Counted from the first letter of the stretch, positions 24,895 to 37,215 are shown. The stretch: DNA of 64,000 bases from Sphagnum magellanicum (GCA_021904315.1 CM038922.1:10267347-10331346); one strand, 5' to 3'. Program-made: numbers and translations. The notes: generated from the sequence alone by a model not told the origin.

Positions 24895-25185
24895 AGTTCT
24901 TTGAAGGGTTTCGAAAAAAAACTGGAACCCAGGATTTCCCAAATTTTCAAAAAGCAGGAACTAGAGATTCTATGATTTCCAAAATTTCAAAAAACGGGAT
25001 CCAGAGATGATGTTATGATTTCAAAAGACCGGAACTAGAGATTCTATGACTTCCAAATTTTCAAAAACCCGGAACGAGAGATGATATTATGATTTCAACA
25101 GACCGGAACTAGAGAGTCTACGATTTCCAAATTTTCAAAAGACTGGAACTGGAGACTCTAAGATTTCCAAAATTTTCCACCAAAA
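24895..25185. repeat. Minisatellite upstream of the DUF538 gene
   Basis: Repeated units carry a GGAACTAGAGATTCTATGA-like block followed by TTTCCAAATTTTCAAAA, with alternate units carrying GATGATATTATGATTTC. The spacing is about 42-45 bp and there are about six or seven copies. The array ends about 250 bp before the start codon, so it is promoter-proximal. Confidence 0.75.
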
Positions 25186-25435
25186 AACCAACAGCAACAA
25201 CAAGGGAACTGGAGGTTATTAAAAAATCAAATAACCGCCCAGCACGGGAATATGCTTAGGTGAATGAGAAGCGTCGCAGGGGAAAGAATACGAAGGAATT
25301 GGGAAAGACAGAGAGCGACGCGCTTTTGGCTCCGACTTCTGAGACCCGCCCCGCGAGCTCTGTACTTGTCTTGCAGCATTTTTCGGATCCAGGCGCTGGT
25401 AGGACGAGCTTGTGTGCAAGCGTTGCTGCTGTAAC

Positions 25436-27567
25436 ATGGACTCCGTGCTAGCGAAAGCGGGGAGCTACCTTTTCACTAAGCGTGCCAACAAGGAGTTGGA
25501 ATCCTTTGGCGATGATGTGAATGTAAGTTTTTAGCTTCATCATTTACAGCTTCGTTTCTTGTCGTCCTTTTCCGACTCTTTCTCTTCCTTTCTGTCAAAT
25601 TTCATGTGGGAATCTCTCGCTGAGCTATGTGATTTGGGCGATTTAACAGAGTTATTGACAGAACCGGTCAAGGGTGATCGATCGGATAGGCTGGCGTCTC
25701 GTCGCTGGCCTGATTGGAATTGCTTGTTAGGGTTTCAGTCACTTTAGGGTTCCTTTTATCAGAAAGAAATAGGCTAGAGAGGTGCCATAAAGAACGGCGC
25801 ATTCGCACGGCTTCCAACTTGTATCTGTTATACCGGTTTTTATGTCGAAATTTTTTCTTTTGATACTGTGAACTGTATTATCACTTTCAATTCAGGACTT
25901 GGACCTGAGGTTTACCCCTTTTGATAACTCTTATCCCTTCTTGCAACATGCGGGAAATCATGGCCAGCACATGGCCTTGTCCCTCTTCATAGAATCACTG
26001 TGTAGGACAAGCCAGCTGCTAGATTTATGTGTGATTTCAGTTGTGATCCTTATCTGCAGATGCTCATGTAATGAAACCCTAACCCTGGACAGCCCAATTC
26101 AGGAGATGTGCATGAGACTAGGTAATTTTGTTTTTATGGGTGAAAATATACTATCTATAGCCAAACTTGTGACACTACACTCAGACCATGTCATGTGTAA
26201 ACCTATCACTGTCTTCTGTCAATTTTGTTCATATTTGTGTGGTGAATTGTTTTGGGCATATTGCTGAATCTGGGCTGTAAGTATTGTCCCCATCCTGCAA
26301 TATCCATGCATAAGTAGGAAGACACAGGAACCCCTGCTATGTCAATGACAGTTTGGAAGTGATCTTGTCAGTAAACATCCATGATTTCATGTACATATTT
26401 CATCATTGCTGTATGTAGGTAACTTAGTAGTAAGACTTCTGTAATAGGTCTGTTGGCTTTAGGACCAGAGATCATAAGTTTTGTTTCTCATCCTGTTGTG
26501 TTTTTGAAAGAGTAGTCTAATGTCACTTGAATACGATGTACAAACTGCTGGTACAACCCATGGTGTTGCATTCTCATAGCACCTCCTATCTGGATGTGTT
26601 TTTTTCTAGAGGTCTTGTCATTTGAAAGGTGCAGATTGTCTTCCTTTCTTTCATTATGGACAGTCCATACAGTTGTCCATGATTTATCTTTCTAAAGGTG
26701 GGTGGATTGAGCAGGCCATGTCAAGCAGTGTGGAAGAAGGTGCCAAGCGCTTGTACAACAGACTGTTAGGTGAGTCTTCCTCTTCTATCTCCAACATTAA
26801 CAGAGTATATAATGTTGCAATCTGATGCATTCAGAAGTAGTTGTGGTGATACATAATTTCCATCAGAAGTTAACCTATCAACTCTGTGAGTTTTAGATAT
26901 ACCATGATTAGGAATGAACCCTTCATGGGTCTGCAACTCTAGTGCCTATTATATTCACTGACACTTCAACTTCAGTGAGATGCTTAAAAGTAAAACTAGA
27001 TAGCTTGTGTTCAAGTGGCTGGGTGTCAGGGGGGCATAGTCTGAGAGATGCTCGAACTTGACTCACTCTTTACTTTAAAGATCTGGCACCTGGCTTGGAA
27101 AAATGCATCTTGTCACACAAACGTATAGAGAGAACCAGAGAATGTTGTGCACAAGCTGACTGCAGATGAAGCATGGTACAGGTAAGACACAGACACCACT
27201 GCCAGACCTACTGCAGCGATTTGAGTTGCCTAAAGGGATATTCCCCAAGAACGCATTGAATTATGAGTTCAATGAAGCAAATGGAAAGCTTGTCGTGCTC
27301 CTTCCATTCATTTGTGAAGTGGGATACAGAGATTCATCCATTGTCCGTTTTGCCCAAAGAGTCACAGCAGTGCTGGAAAAAGGCAAGCTCACAAACATTG
27401 AGGGCATGAAAACCAAGGCCTACATGATGTGGATGAAAGTAACATCAGTGGTTATGGATACACCAGGAGGAAAGAAAGTGACCTATATTACAGGTTCAGT
27501 GAACAACAAACGACCAATTGAAGCATATGTAGTCATGCGGGATGGAATTGAAGCAGATGTTTTCTAG
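25436..27567 (+). CDS. DUF538 family protein, three exons, 175 aa
   Basis: Exons: 25436-25522, 26715-26769 and 27182-27567. Both introns are GT-AG (donors GTAAGT and GTGAGT), and the phases (0, then 1) keep the frame. The ATG sits in a good AACATGG context. The product starts MDSVLAKAGSYLFTKRANKE, continues with a short SSVEEGAKRLYNRLLG helix, and carries the DUF538 domain over about residues 55-170. The domain shows LPKGIFPKNALNYEF, CEVGYRDSSIVRFA and LTNIEGMKTKAYMMW. From memory, this N-terminus and domain order match an angiosperm DUF538 subgroup whose members begin similarly and end soon after the domain. DUF538 proteins are small, plant-specific and of poorly defined biochemistry; a few members affect trichome or stress phenotypes. 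No signal peptide is seen. The gene looks complete. Confidence 0.9.
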
Positions 27568-28225
27568 TTGTAGATTGAAAGTTTCAGCGAGCAAGAAATG
27601 AGCAACTGAAGCAGCATATGTGGTAGTCAGGCAGTAAGGAATTGATGCAGATGTTTTTCTAGTTGTGTAGGTTAGTATCCTTCTGTTATGGAACTTCTGA
27701 TGTTCATTGTAAATGGGTGCGAGCTTCACTGTGTTTTTCTCTTTTCACGCCCTTGTGCACAATGTATCTCTTTATTCATATGATTCCTGAGTATGGAGAT
27801 TTCTTGATTCTCATGAGAGTTATCATATTTTCCATGTTCAGGTCATTAGTTTCAATACTCCTTGGTACTCCCTTAGTTGTTCTCAAGAAACTATTTGCCA
27901 CTGATCTCAGTAACTTCTTTACTCAATGGGACTGAATAGTTTACTAATTTAGCTGGCTGTTGTTTTGTTTGTTTGTTCATATAGCAGGGTGATTTTTGGT
28001 GATGAATCTTACTTCATTTGATCAGGACTTTCCTTTCGAATTAAATTTTGGGTGTTGTTAAAAAAATTTAGCCTAGTTTGTTATTTCACATTGGGTGGTT
28101 TATCAGAAGATATCATATTATTTGGTCAACAAGTGGCTCATTGCATAATGGCTCTGCTCCTTATGGCAATTTCAAACCAGCAACAGTTGAAATGTTCCAT
28201 GAAGTTCCCAGAACATAAACTCACA
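27568..28225. other. 3' flank of the DUF538 gene
   Basis: The probable 3' UTR continues to about 27.8 kb, followed by AT-rich spacer. Short frames at 27663-27935 and 28052-28240 have no recognised signature. Confidence 0.45.
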
Positions 28226-28229
28226 ATAA

Positions 28230-28495
28230 CACTTGGGTGAATGAACATTCATCAAAATGTGGGACCAAATGAATTAAAATATCAAATGTTCTTTGAAGTT
28301 CACAAAAAATGAATTCATTGTCCTTGCTGAAGAATAGTCCTCAAAATATGGGACCTAATGATAACTACATCCTTGCATAGTCTCTCCCTTATAGACCAAA
28401 AATGAACTCATCCTCAATGATGAATATTCCTGAAAATGTGGGACCAAATTAAAACAACATCCTTGCCTAGTCTTTCCCTCACAGACCAGTGTTTG
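28230..28495. repeat. Three copies of a ~90-bp tandem repeat
   Basis: The block AA(T/A)(A/G)TGGGACC(A/T)AAT recurs at 28262, 28351 and 28441. It is followed by a CATCCTTGC(A/C)TAGTCT block in the last two copies. Confidence 0.7.
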
Positions 28496-28734
28496 TTTTT
28501 CCAACAAATTTTGTCTTTTTTCCCCAAAAAAAATTGGGAATTTTTTCGAATTTTTTTCTGGTGTATATTTGACTAAATTTGCTAATGTTTTTAGAAAAAT
28601 TCGCACGGACAGAGACAATAAATAAGAGAAGAAGAAAAAAGAAGATTATAATTTAAGTTTCGTGTTTTTCTTTTTGTATGAGTATTGTCAGCATTCGTAG
28701 GTATTATTTCAAAATGCAGAAGACCAGGGTTCAA

Positions 28735-29161
28735 ATATTCATCCACGTCTGTGACCTAAACCCTTTCCTCTGTCCGTCGTCATCCCAATTTGTGCCCGTT
28801 CGTGCGTTTGGTGGACGTCGCTTCCACACAGTTTTGTATGGCGTTTTGCGAAAGGGCGAAGAAGCTCGCGCGCTTCGTCGGGGCGGGAATTGTTTTGGGT
28901 TTTGCTTTCTTCTCTCGTGTCGCTCGCAACAGCAGCGCAAGCACTCGGGAGACTTACGTTCTCAATTGATAATTTTTTCAAAAAAAAATTGGTGTAAAAT
29001 AACGTGGAAATTGTCGAGGCGATGGAAAATTAAGCTTTGGAGTGAGACCATTTGTTGTTGGATCAGTCGTCGGTCGTGAGGCCGGTGGAAGTTGAAAGGA
29101 TTTGGAATTATGGAAGCGATCTGGGAGTGAGAGAAACACAGGCAAATGGATTGCAAGAATT
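28735..29161 (+). promoter_or_regulatory. GC-rich 5' leader/promoter region of the 29162 gene
   Basis: Base composition changes sharply from AT-rich spacer to CG-containing sequence (GTCCGTCG, GGACGTCGC, GCTCGCGCGC) just before the next gene. This is typical of a plant core promoter and 5' UTR. No clear TATA box is seen. Open frames on both strands here have no family signature. Confidence 0.4.
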
Positions 29162-31359
29162 ATGGCTTATGGCGGGTTTTACAGGAAGATGATTTTGAAG
29201 TCGTCGGGATGTTGGTTTGATTCTCTTCCTCGTCATGTGTTTTTGTTGAGGGATGGACAAAGCGGCTGTGCGAACCTGATACTGACAAGCATTCCCAGAA
29301 TGGGAAGCGGTGGACGTCTTCTTGGCGCTCAGCTTCATTCAGGCCCGCATCATCATCATCATCATGTCTCAGATGAGACCATCATGCCTGCTTCTTACAT
29401 TCGTGGCATGCACAGCAGTGGCGACATGAAAGAAATTGATTCTTTCTCGTCGTCTGCAGCACCTGGAGGACTCCTGCTGCAATCCTCCGCCGGCGCAGGA
29501 TTGAAACTCTTTGCTCCTCCATCTTCTTCTTCAAGGTACGTTGGAATCCATGACACCACCCTCTTTGCAGCTTTGACTGGCAACAAGAATTCGGTTGATG
29601 ATGAAGATTTGCAGACAAGAGAGCTGGTTGCCAGTGTAGATAACGGCGTTGGAAAGAGAACAGCGATGATGCCAGATAAAACCCCAGAATTTTCCACGCC
29701 ATCTGCAGAGTTTTCTTTTGTGAATAAAGACAAGCTTGCAAAGGATGCCAAGTTCATTTCCAGTTACACGCCTGCTGGAGAGAGCAGCCAAGGACATGGC
29801 ATCCGTTGTCGGCTCAGCGGCCTCGGGTCAGTCCTTTCCAAAAGTCCTCACGACTGCTGCTCAATGAACGACATTCCAACTCTCCCGTCTCCGCCAATGC
29901 AGAGGCCGCTGCTCCCGGTATCTACCGCGGGAAGCCAAATGTTCCACAGAAGTGGCAGCTTCCTCAGAAATTTATTTTCGCCCTCGTTTGAGTTTTCTGA
30001 AGAGGTCGTCGGGGATGAGAACAGAAGTGGTTCAGTTGTGCGTCGGGATGGTGAGTGGAGCAGCAGTGGTGGAGATCTTGAACAGGACGCTAGCAGCAGG
30101 GCAGGGGATTTGACATGCGGAGCTGCTGCTACCAGGTGTCAAGGTCGACGAGTTGAGGCATGGCAGTCTGAGGACCGGAACGAACTCATGCGCTCATTGC
30201 AATCCATGCGCGCTGACATTAGGTCACTAAAGGTCTGTGGCACCCCTTCTTCCAAAAGCATTTTGCCTTCAATCCAGAATGCGGATCATGGTCACTAAAA
30301 AATTGTGTCCAAAATCTATGTGATGACGAAGATCATACTCTGCAGATCTGAACTATGTTCATCTCAGTTTGAGGCTACTGAGAGAACACTCCTGCGGACC
30401 TCTGATTTGTCAACAAAGAATATGATGTTTCCAGTTATGTGTAGGGTTTGGCCATTGGTTACCTCCATTTCAAACCTTTAGGTTTCAGAAATTCAAGCAG
30501 TTCTCTTAGCTACTGTTTCACTAGTTGTTGTGTCAGAGATTTTTCTCTCCCATCCTAGACTGTTTTTGGGTGTTGGCACTAATCACAATGTCCAACAACA
30601 TCAAGGCTTGGTCTGCACTGCTAATACTGTACCTTCCTTATGCAGATGATGTTGAGATTCCTTGAAGAACCTGTATTAAGTGTCCCCTCTGCAGCCCTTC
30701 AGCCTAAATCCATGGTACGTGACCCTCAGGGACCTGCATTAACTTTCAATAGGCTTGCTTGTAAGGGGAATTCGGGTCTTAGTTTCCACACATTCATAAT
30801 TCATTGTTGCTCACAGTGATGTGATTATACAGATTGTTGATCCTTGCAGAGTTCTGCTTCCATGCATCCAGTTCTAAGGTTGAAACCAAATGAGACCCCC
30901 TCAACATCAATGTCATATGAGAAACAAAGCATCATTGATTTGCCTGGAGATGAAGCTACTGAGCTCCACCCTATTGACCTCCCCATTTCCAGCAGGCGAA
31001 CGGTATCTCCAGCAGCTCCATCAGGTTTGAGTGTCCAAAATGAAAAGGGCAATGATAGGAGTGTTCAAATTCAAGCTAGGAAGCAGAAGCAGTGGTGGAA
31101 GGAGTTATTGACTGCAGTTGGGTTCACAATGTGGGTAATGGCTGGAGCAGTCTTAATAGCAAAAGTCATCGGGGTTCCAAACCTTGGAGTTGGTACTGTG
31201 GCGTATAATATGTCTCACAGTGCAGGCATTTCTGAAGAAGATTCAGATCATCATCCGTACTATAACGATACCTTTACCCTTAAAGTTCCAGTTACTAAAA
31301 GCAGTGACTTCTCCTGGTTGTGGAATGATTTGCTAGCAATCTGTGAAACCTGTGAATGA
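29162..31359 (+). CDS. Unknown plant protein with one C-terminal membrane span, three exons, 549 aa
   Basis: Model: 29162-30232, 30646-30714 and 30850-31359, all phase 0 with GT-AG introns. The start is the first in-frame ATG (MAYGGFYRKM). I do not recognise the family. Residues 1-340 are low-complexity and rich in Ser, Gly and Pro, with a natural run of six histidines at 63-68. A short helical stretch (ELMRSLQSMRADIRSLK, running into MMLRFLEE) spans the first exon junction and could form a coiled coil. Near residues 466-487 a hydrophobic segment (LLTAVGFTMWVMAGAVLIAK) follows a basic ARKQKQWWK stretch. That suggests a type II membrane protein with the N-terminus in the cytosol. Two N-glycosylation sequons (NMS near 500, NDT near 519) lie on the predicted luminal side. 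The stop is only 86 bp before a thioredoxin-fold exon, so the two could be one gene. Confidence 0.6.
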
Positions 31360-31364
31360 TGCAG

Positions 31365-32573
31365 ATGAGATCTTATGCACATTACTTTGTATTAGCTCAT
31401 GCTGACAAGCTTGTTGTTGCTGTAATAAACAGAAATGCAATGCAGCATGGAGTTATAGAATTAACTGATTGTGACTTTGAGGACAACATAAGAAGGAGGT
31501 GGTTATCCTTCCCCAACTTTGGTTCTATTGGGTCTCCTGTTGCAGTTATTCCTCCAAAAAATCTGGTATCACAAAGTACACTAGAAGTGCTTGTAAGAGG
31601 TTAAACTTTACAGACAAGATTTGTTTTTGGGTTTAAGCCAAAATCTTGGGTTCTGACTTGAGGATGTGAGGACCAGTTCTGGGACAGCTTCTCTGTTGAT
31701 TTTGCAATCTGCTTAGGTCTCCTGCAAAGAGTAGCAATCACATATCTATCTGGCCTAGTGAAGTCATCCCAAACTCTTGTAATGTGGGTGGTTCAAAAGT
31801 CCCTGTGGCCAGCTCAGGTTACACCAGTTAAAAAACTGCCAGCACTTGGCTTCAAGTGCTTCTTGTGGTAATTAGTCTCCACCTAACTGGTCATGGGGAA
31901 GCATTTGTTCTGCTAAAGTATGCACACACATGTTCTTAAGTGTTGTTGAGGCTTGACTCTTTGGGAGGAAGGGTAGTGACATGAAATCTACAGTTCTGAC
32001 TCATTGTTTCTGGCTCTCTTGCTCTCATACGTACAGACCAACATTTGTGATGTTTTATGCGCCATGGTGCCCTCACTGTAGGAGGCTGCATCCAACTTGG
32101 GCTGATCTTGAGAATGTTGTTACCAAGCAGGGCTTCAATGTTCAGGTCTTCCACTTACTCTATCTGCCTCATGATAATGCCTGTAGTTTTGACCCCAGCG
32201 AGTACAAAACTTTGTGCTTTTTGAATGCTCTCTGTACATATGTCTTTTGATTTTGGCTTAAAGACAATGACTCAAGCTTCTGCTAATGGAGTAGGGCCAT
32301 TATGTACTTTCATTCAAACTATTGAAACCTCTTTTACCTTGGAGAGAACATAGTTATCAGCTTTCCATATTTCTCACAGAGATTCTCTGGTGGAACTCAC
32401 AGATTGCAATATTGGATGCAACAAAGCATATACGGTTTGCAGACCTATATGATGTCCCAGGGTTCCCAACTCTTATACTGTTTGAACATGGGGTTCCAGT
32501 AGCCAGGCATAAGGGATCACGTGACATTGAATCATTATTAGCCTTCCTTGAAAGCAACCTGTCTGGGAAATAA
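31365..32573 (+). CDS. PDI-like thioredoxin-domain protein with a CPHC active site (5' end uncertain)
   Basis: Exons 31365 (or 31446)-31498, 32037-32145 and 32403-32573 join in frame through GT-AG introns. The product has one thioredoxin fold: first strand [17 protein letters not shown], active-site helix [16 protein letters not shown], strand IAILDAT, and [10 protein letters not shown] with the cis-proline before Thr. It ends in [17 protein letters not shown]. This pattern is closest to PDI/TXNDC5-type domains, which catalyse disulfide exchange in the secretory pathway. Two features are odd. The dipeptide between the cysteines is Pro-His, as in bacterial DsbA, not the Gly-His usual in PDI. 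There is also no KDEL-type tail. The start is unsettled: an ATG at 31365 gives 137 aa with only a weak signal-like N-terminus. Alternatively the fold begins at 31446 and is spliced to an upstream exon, possibly of the preceding gene. The fold assignment is firm; the gene limits are not. Confidence 0.68.
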
Positions 32574-33180
32574 TCACTGGGTATACGCCTGTAGATACTT
32601 CATGCAATAATGTGCTTAGAATTTCTGATTGGCAGATGATAGTGGACAGACCATATCAATATTGTTCAGTTAGAACCCCCATCTGCAACTGTTGAGAACA
32701 TTTAGTTAGCAACAGGTTAATGTGTTGAAGACCACAGAAGGATACATGGGAGCCTGTTTGATTTGTGGAAGTGTAGAGTGGGATGCTTCACACAATCAAC
32801 TTGCAAGGATTTGAATTGCACCCAAAGGCCAGTTATGTGGGAGTTGAGCAGCTTTCATCAATTGGAACAGTTTCCAGTCCAGGGTGGTCTGGTTTCTGTA
32901 GGGTGATTACCTCAGTTGGTTAATTGTTGAAATTGTGTTGAGAACGCACTGATACTCCTAGAGCAGCAAGTTCTTGCCATCAAACTGACACAAGTAGAGA
33001 ATTGAGAGCCTAATGATGAGAATTGGAGCATTCAGGATTGAATATGTTCCTTTGGTTGACTTGTTATAAGGGCCATTTTGTTGGTCTGTTGCTATACACA
33101 TGTCTTCAGCTCTTATTGTGTCTTTGTGGTTCATTTTCCCATCACCCTTGACTTGCAACAAGTGTAGTTTGTTTGTAATG
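32574..33180. other. 3' flank of the thioredoxin-domain gene
   Basis: Moderately AT-rich sequence, probably 3' UTR followed by spacer. No further exon with a recognisable signature is seen. Confidence 0.4.
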
Positions 33181-33182
33181 CA

Positions 33183-33218
33183 GGGTTTAGCATTTAGGGT
33201 TTAGGGTTTAGGGTTTAT
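33183..33218 (+). repeat. Short interstitial telomere-type repeat (TTTAGGG)
   Basis: Three consecutive TTTAGGG units plus flanking partial units. This is the plant telomere repeat. An internal run this short is common near plant genes and in spacers and does not indicate a chromosome end. Confidence 0.85.
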
Positions 33219-33219
33219 T

Positions 33220-35868
33220 AATGCAGCTTTCCATATAGTTGCCATCAAGGGTGTAAACAGTTTGTGTCGAAGTCACAAGTATGATGAAGAAAACCTGCAA
33301 ATGTGATCAGAATCAGGCCATAAAGTTGACAGTAACTTTGTGTTTCATGAAAATGGTTTAAAAAGTTTTTCTTTTCAATTTCAAGAGGTGAATTTTTTCC
33401 CTTTTCAGGTGTAAAATACAAAACAAAAGACAAGAATGCACTTGGATAGGCCTTAACAAAAACTGCACATCTTCATTTTTAAGATTGAAGTTTGGAACTG
33501 ATCATACAGATGAGATGGATGGTACATTGGAAAATCAAATCAACAAGATACAAAACATTGTCATAATAACATGCATTGGCTTATGTTGTGTTGATGATTA
33601 TGACTTATATGGAACATGTCATGATAAAAAAAAGTCCCTTACTTGAATGATTTATATGTAAAGAATAGGTTCAACTTTAGGACAACCTCAAAATGCATTA
33701 TCACATTATGTCCAACATTTTTTAATAAGTTTTTCTATACTCATTGAGCTCACATGTTTTCATGTTAGGCCTTGGGAGAGCATGGCAAAGTGGTAGGAAT
33801 GCCCATGGATAAGGGCATCGCCAGAATAAGATGCAACGCCAAATCTATCATGCATAATGATTGCTCAGCCTCATAGTTAATGTGCATAGAAAAATTGATG
33901 GGCCTTTACAAAAATGTAAGAGCTTGCCCAAAATTGTAAGATGACCTCCTCTATCAAGAGGGGATCTTATGGATTGGAAGCACCCTCTCCTAATACAATA
34001 TGAAATCCTAGCAAGGGCATTATGAACATAACAAGTCATATCCGATATCCAACTTCCATTTGTCACTAATAATTTATTTAGTAACCTTTTGATTGCACTA
34101 GGGTTCCCCATCCTTCCAGAGCTAGTCTATCTCATTTCAACTGCAATTAGTTCATCAAACCCAATGTGTACCCACTTTCTCCAATGTGCCCATGCCCATG
34201 AATATATTGGGACACATGATACAATGCATCATATGCTTTCACCTCCATTGTTTATGAAGTCAAATTATCAATAGTATTGTGAATTGTTGCACACATTTCA
34301 TACATCCCATCTTTCAAAATTCTCATCCACATGTTGACACTATTCTTTTTTAAAACAAGGTTTGTACATCTTTGTGGATGTTGTAATTTTTAATCGCACA
34401 CATAAATATTCTTGCATGTTTGACCTCCTCACTTGTTGCCTTTACATTTTATGCAATGTAGGCAAAGAAAAAACCTATCATGACCAAAACCTATTGTTGT
34501 AACCTTAGCCTTAGGTTCACAATGAACATTAAAGAAAACATAAAGAAATTACATTCAAAACATGGTGAGACTCTTTAGCAATAGACCTAACAAGAGTGAA
34601 TTTGGTTGGGATTGAAAGGGAGACATTCTTAAAACATTCAATTATGCATTCTCCCATAATGAAATTATAAAGGAAAATCTTATCTAAATCATGTGATTTT
34701 CACTCGTTTGAATTTTTTTGAAAATCTTTACATCTTAAATTGTAATTTGTGAATTGTATGTTAATTTGAAAATAGAAACTTAAATTTTAAAATAATTTCT
34801 AATGACTCGAACATCAATTTGAAAAGGCACAATGTCCAATTGAAGAGCTTGACATGATTGGAGTTATAATATGTTGTATTTTAATGTTAAATTTGGTTGG
34901 GAGTTATTAAGCTTCAATAATCACAGGACAACAAATTGGTTTGATTTTGGGAGAAGGACATTGAAAGATTTGGTAAAATTCTATTGAGATGTAGTTTATG
35001 AAAATATGCAAAAATTACATAAGGAGAGTAATGCCTCTATGTAGGAGTCCAAATTTTGGTGAATTCAAGGTGAATTTGTGATAAATTTGTGAACCAAAAC
35101 TAGATTAACTATCTTATTTTGTTTATTTATATAATTTAGGTGATTGGGATGTGCAATGAATGAATTTTGTAGTTTATTTTGATCATTCAAAAGCTTTTGC
35201 ACCTCAATTTCAACTACTAGGAGATAAGGAACATGCTTAGGTTCATAAAACAAACTATTATAAAAATAAAACTTTACCATTGATATGACTTGATCAACTT
35301 ATGGTTATCTCATTTAGTTGATGAAATCCTTATTTAAGAAAAAAAATTCAATCTTTTGCAAAAGTAAATGAATGATTTTTTGCATGTTTGTGCTAACAAA
35401 ATCTCAAACAACAAAGGTTTAAAAGGTCTCACCCTCAAGCTTCAAATATGATAATTTTATTCAAACAATGAACTTCCATGGCATTTCAAAAAATGGAGAT
35501 GTAATCAATATTTAATCAAGGAACCAAATTGGTTTTCTCCCCCTACTATGTTGTTTCCATTCTCATTTCTGATCCATTGTAAACCTAAATGATGTGGCAA
35601 GTGGATATGTTTTCAGTGTGAACACATAAAATTTTAGGTTTTAAAACTTTGTGTCAATTTCCACTTTGTGCACAATGATAACAAGAAGTTGGTTGTCATT
35701 ACCTATTTCTTTATATTAAACATCACCATAAGAGCTTGAAGAGAGCATGTGAAGGAGGAGAGTTGTTTGTTGTTTTTATGTAATGCAAGATTTATCTTAT
35801 TTGGAAAATAGATAGTTAAAGATGAAACACATTTATGAAGTTTTTGTAAGTGGAATTTGGAGAGGTTG
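33220..35868. other. AT-rich spacer without recognised genes
   Basis: Only short frames occur (for example 33848-34111 on the - strand) and none carries a family signature. No repeat array stands out. Confidence 0.5.
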
Positions 35869-35869
35869 T

Positions 35870-36519
35870 AAGGTAGATGCAAGCTACGGTGGCTCTTTTT
35901 TGTGACCTTATGAACTTTCTATGGAGTGTACTCTATTCAAATGCCACAAATGCATTGTAAAATCATCAATTTGACAAAAATATTTATGAATTTTGATTGC
36001 TAACTTGAATACGAATATTTATTAAGGGGAAAAATTCAATAAACATACACCAATCATATAATTATGGACTTTTAAAGTGGATATATGGACTATAATTTTG
36101 GTTTTGCATTAACATTTGAATACATGTTTTGTTATGATTTCATCTCAATATTTTTTTATAAGGACTCAATATATGATACATGATGGGAAAAAAAATATGA
36201 ATTGAAAAAAATTACAACAAAAACTTTAACAAACAAATAACTATAGACTTTTGAATGACCATACTTGGGCCATATTTTCAAAAGTCCCAATCTTGGTCAT
36301 TTTTTGTTGGATTGATATTTTTTCCCCCTAACATGTATACTAAAAAGTTTTTCAAGTGGGTAGCCTTTCATATGGACTTTACTAATTGATTAATCACCAC
36401 ATAAAGCCCACTAAACATTGGTTTTTAACATTAATTTCCCTTCTAGTGTTAATTATTCTAGATATATAAACTTTTGGGACTCTTGTCGTTTTTAAGCCAC
36501 CATAGTTTGCATCTACCTT
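35870..36519. mobile_element. MITE-like inverted-repeat pair
   Basis: The left arm AAGGTAGATGCAAGCTACGG and the complement of the right arm AAGGTAGATGCAAACTATGG continue to 26 bp with three differences. They enclose about 600 bp of non-coding AT-rich DNA. No clear target duplication was found, so the superfamily is open and the termini may extend further. Confidence 0.55.
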
Positions 36520-36969
36520 GGAATAGGGGATAAAAGAAGGACGTTGAGATGGTGTTAAATATTAAAATTAAGTTATTAGCCCATGAATTTGTATAATTAA
36601 CAATTTGATTGTGTTATTATCACAGGCATGAAACAACAAGATTTCCAAACCACATGAATGAAGGCAAGCCTAATTTTAAATCCAAGTCATGGAATAAGAA
36701 AATCAAAAGCAAAAACACGATGTGTGCATGACGTGAATGCAAAAAAATTATATTTCAAAAACATGACGAGAATAGAACAAAATCATGACAAAGATACGTA
36801 TCAAAAACTATTGTTGAACAAGTGAAGATAATGCATAATTATACCTTAATTTATACCCATTAGGCATTTAGTTCAAGAAAATTTATCAAGGAAAATTTTC
36901 AACTTCCAACCTACATGTGGCCAATGTTCATCCATGTGCACCCATGTGTGGGCCCATGTCCATCCATGT

Positions 36970-37215
36970 GTGAATTATAAATGAATTAAGATTCAACTAA
37001 AAATAAATTAAGATTCGATTAAAAATGAACTGAAAGTTAATTAAAAATTAATTGGAAGTGAATTAAAAGTTAATTAGAGGTTAATTAAAAGTGAATTGAA
37101 AATGAACTAAAAATTAATTAGAAGTGAACTAAGATTTAATTAATAGTTAATTGGAAATGAACTAAAACTTAATTATAAGTTAATTGAGAATGAATTGAAA
37201 CAAAATTAGGAGTTA
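36970..37215. repeat. Minisatellite of AATTAAAAGTTAATTAGAAG-like units
   Basis: About ten degenerate copies with a period of about 20-24 bp, made of A/T-rich half-units GAATTAAAA and GTTAATTA. It is non-coding. Confidence 0.75.

Noticed and set aside
28731-28981. Overlapping - strand frames rich in Arg
   Set aside because: They lie in the GC-rich leader of the + strand gene, have no family signature and mirror composition.
29382-29797. Three overlapping - strand frames of about 90-120 codons
   Set aside because: They are antisense shadows of the first exon of the 29162 gene, without recognisable motifs.
33183-33218. Chromosome end or telomere
   Set aside because: Only about three TTTAGGG units, with ordinary sequence on both sides.
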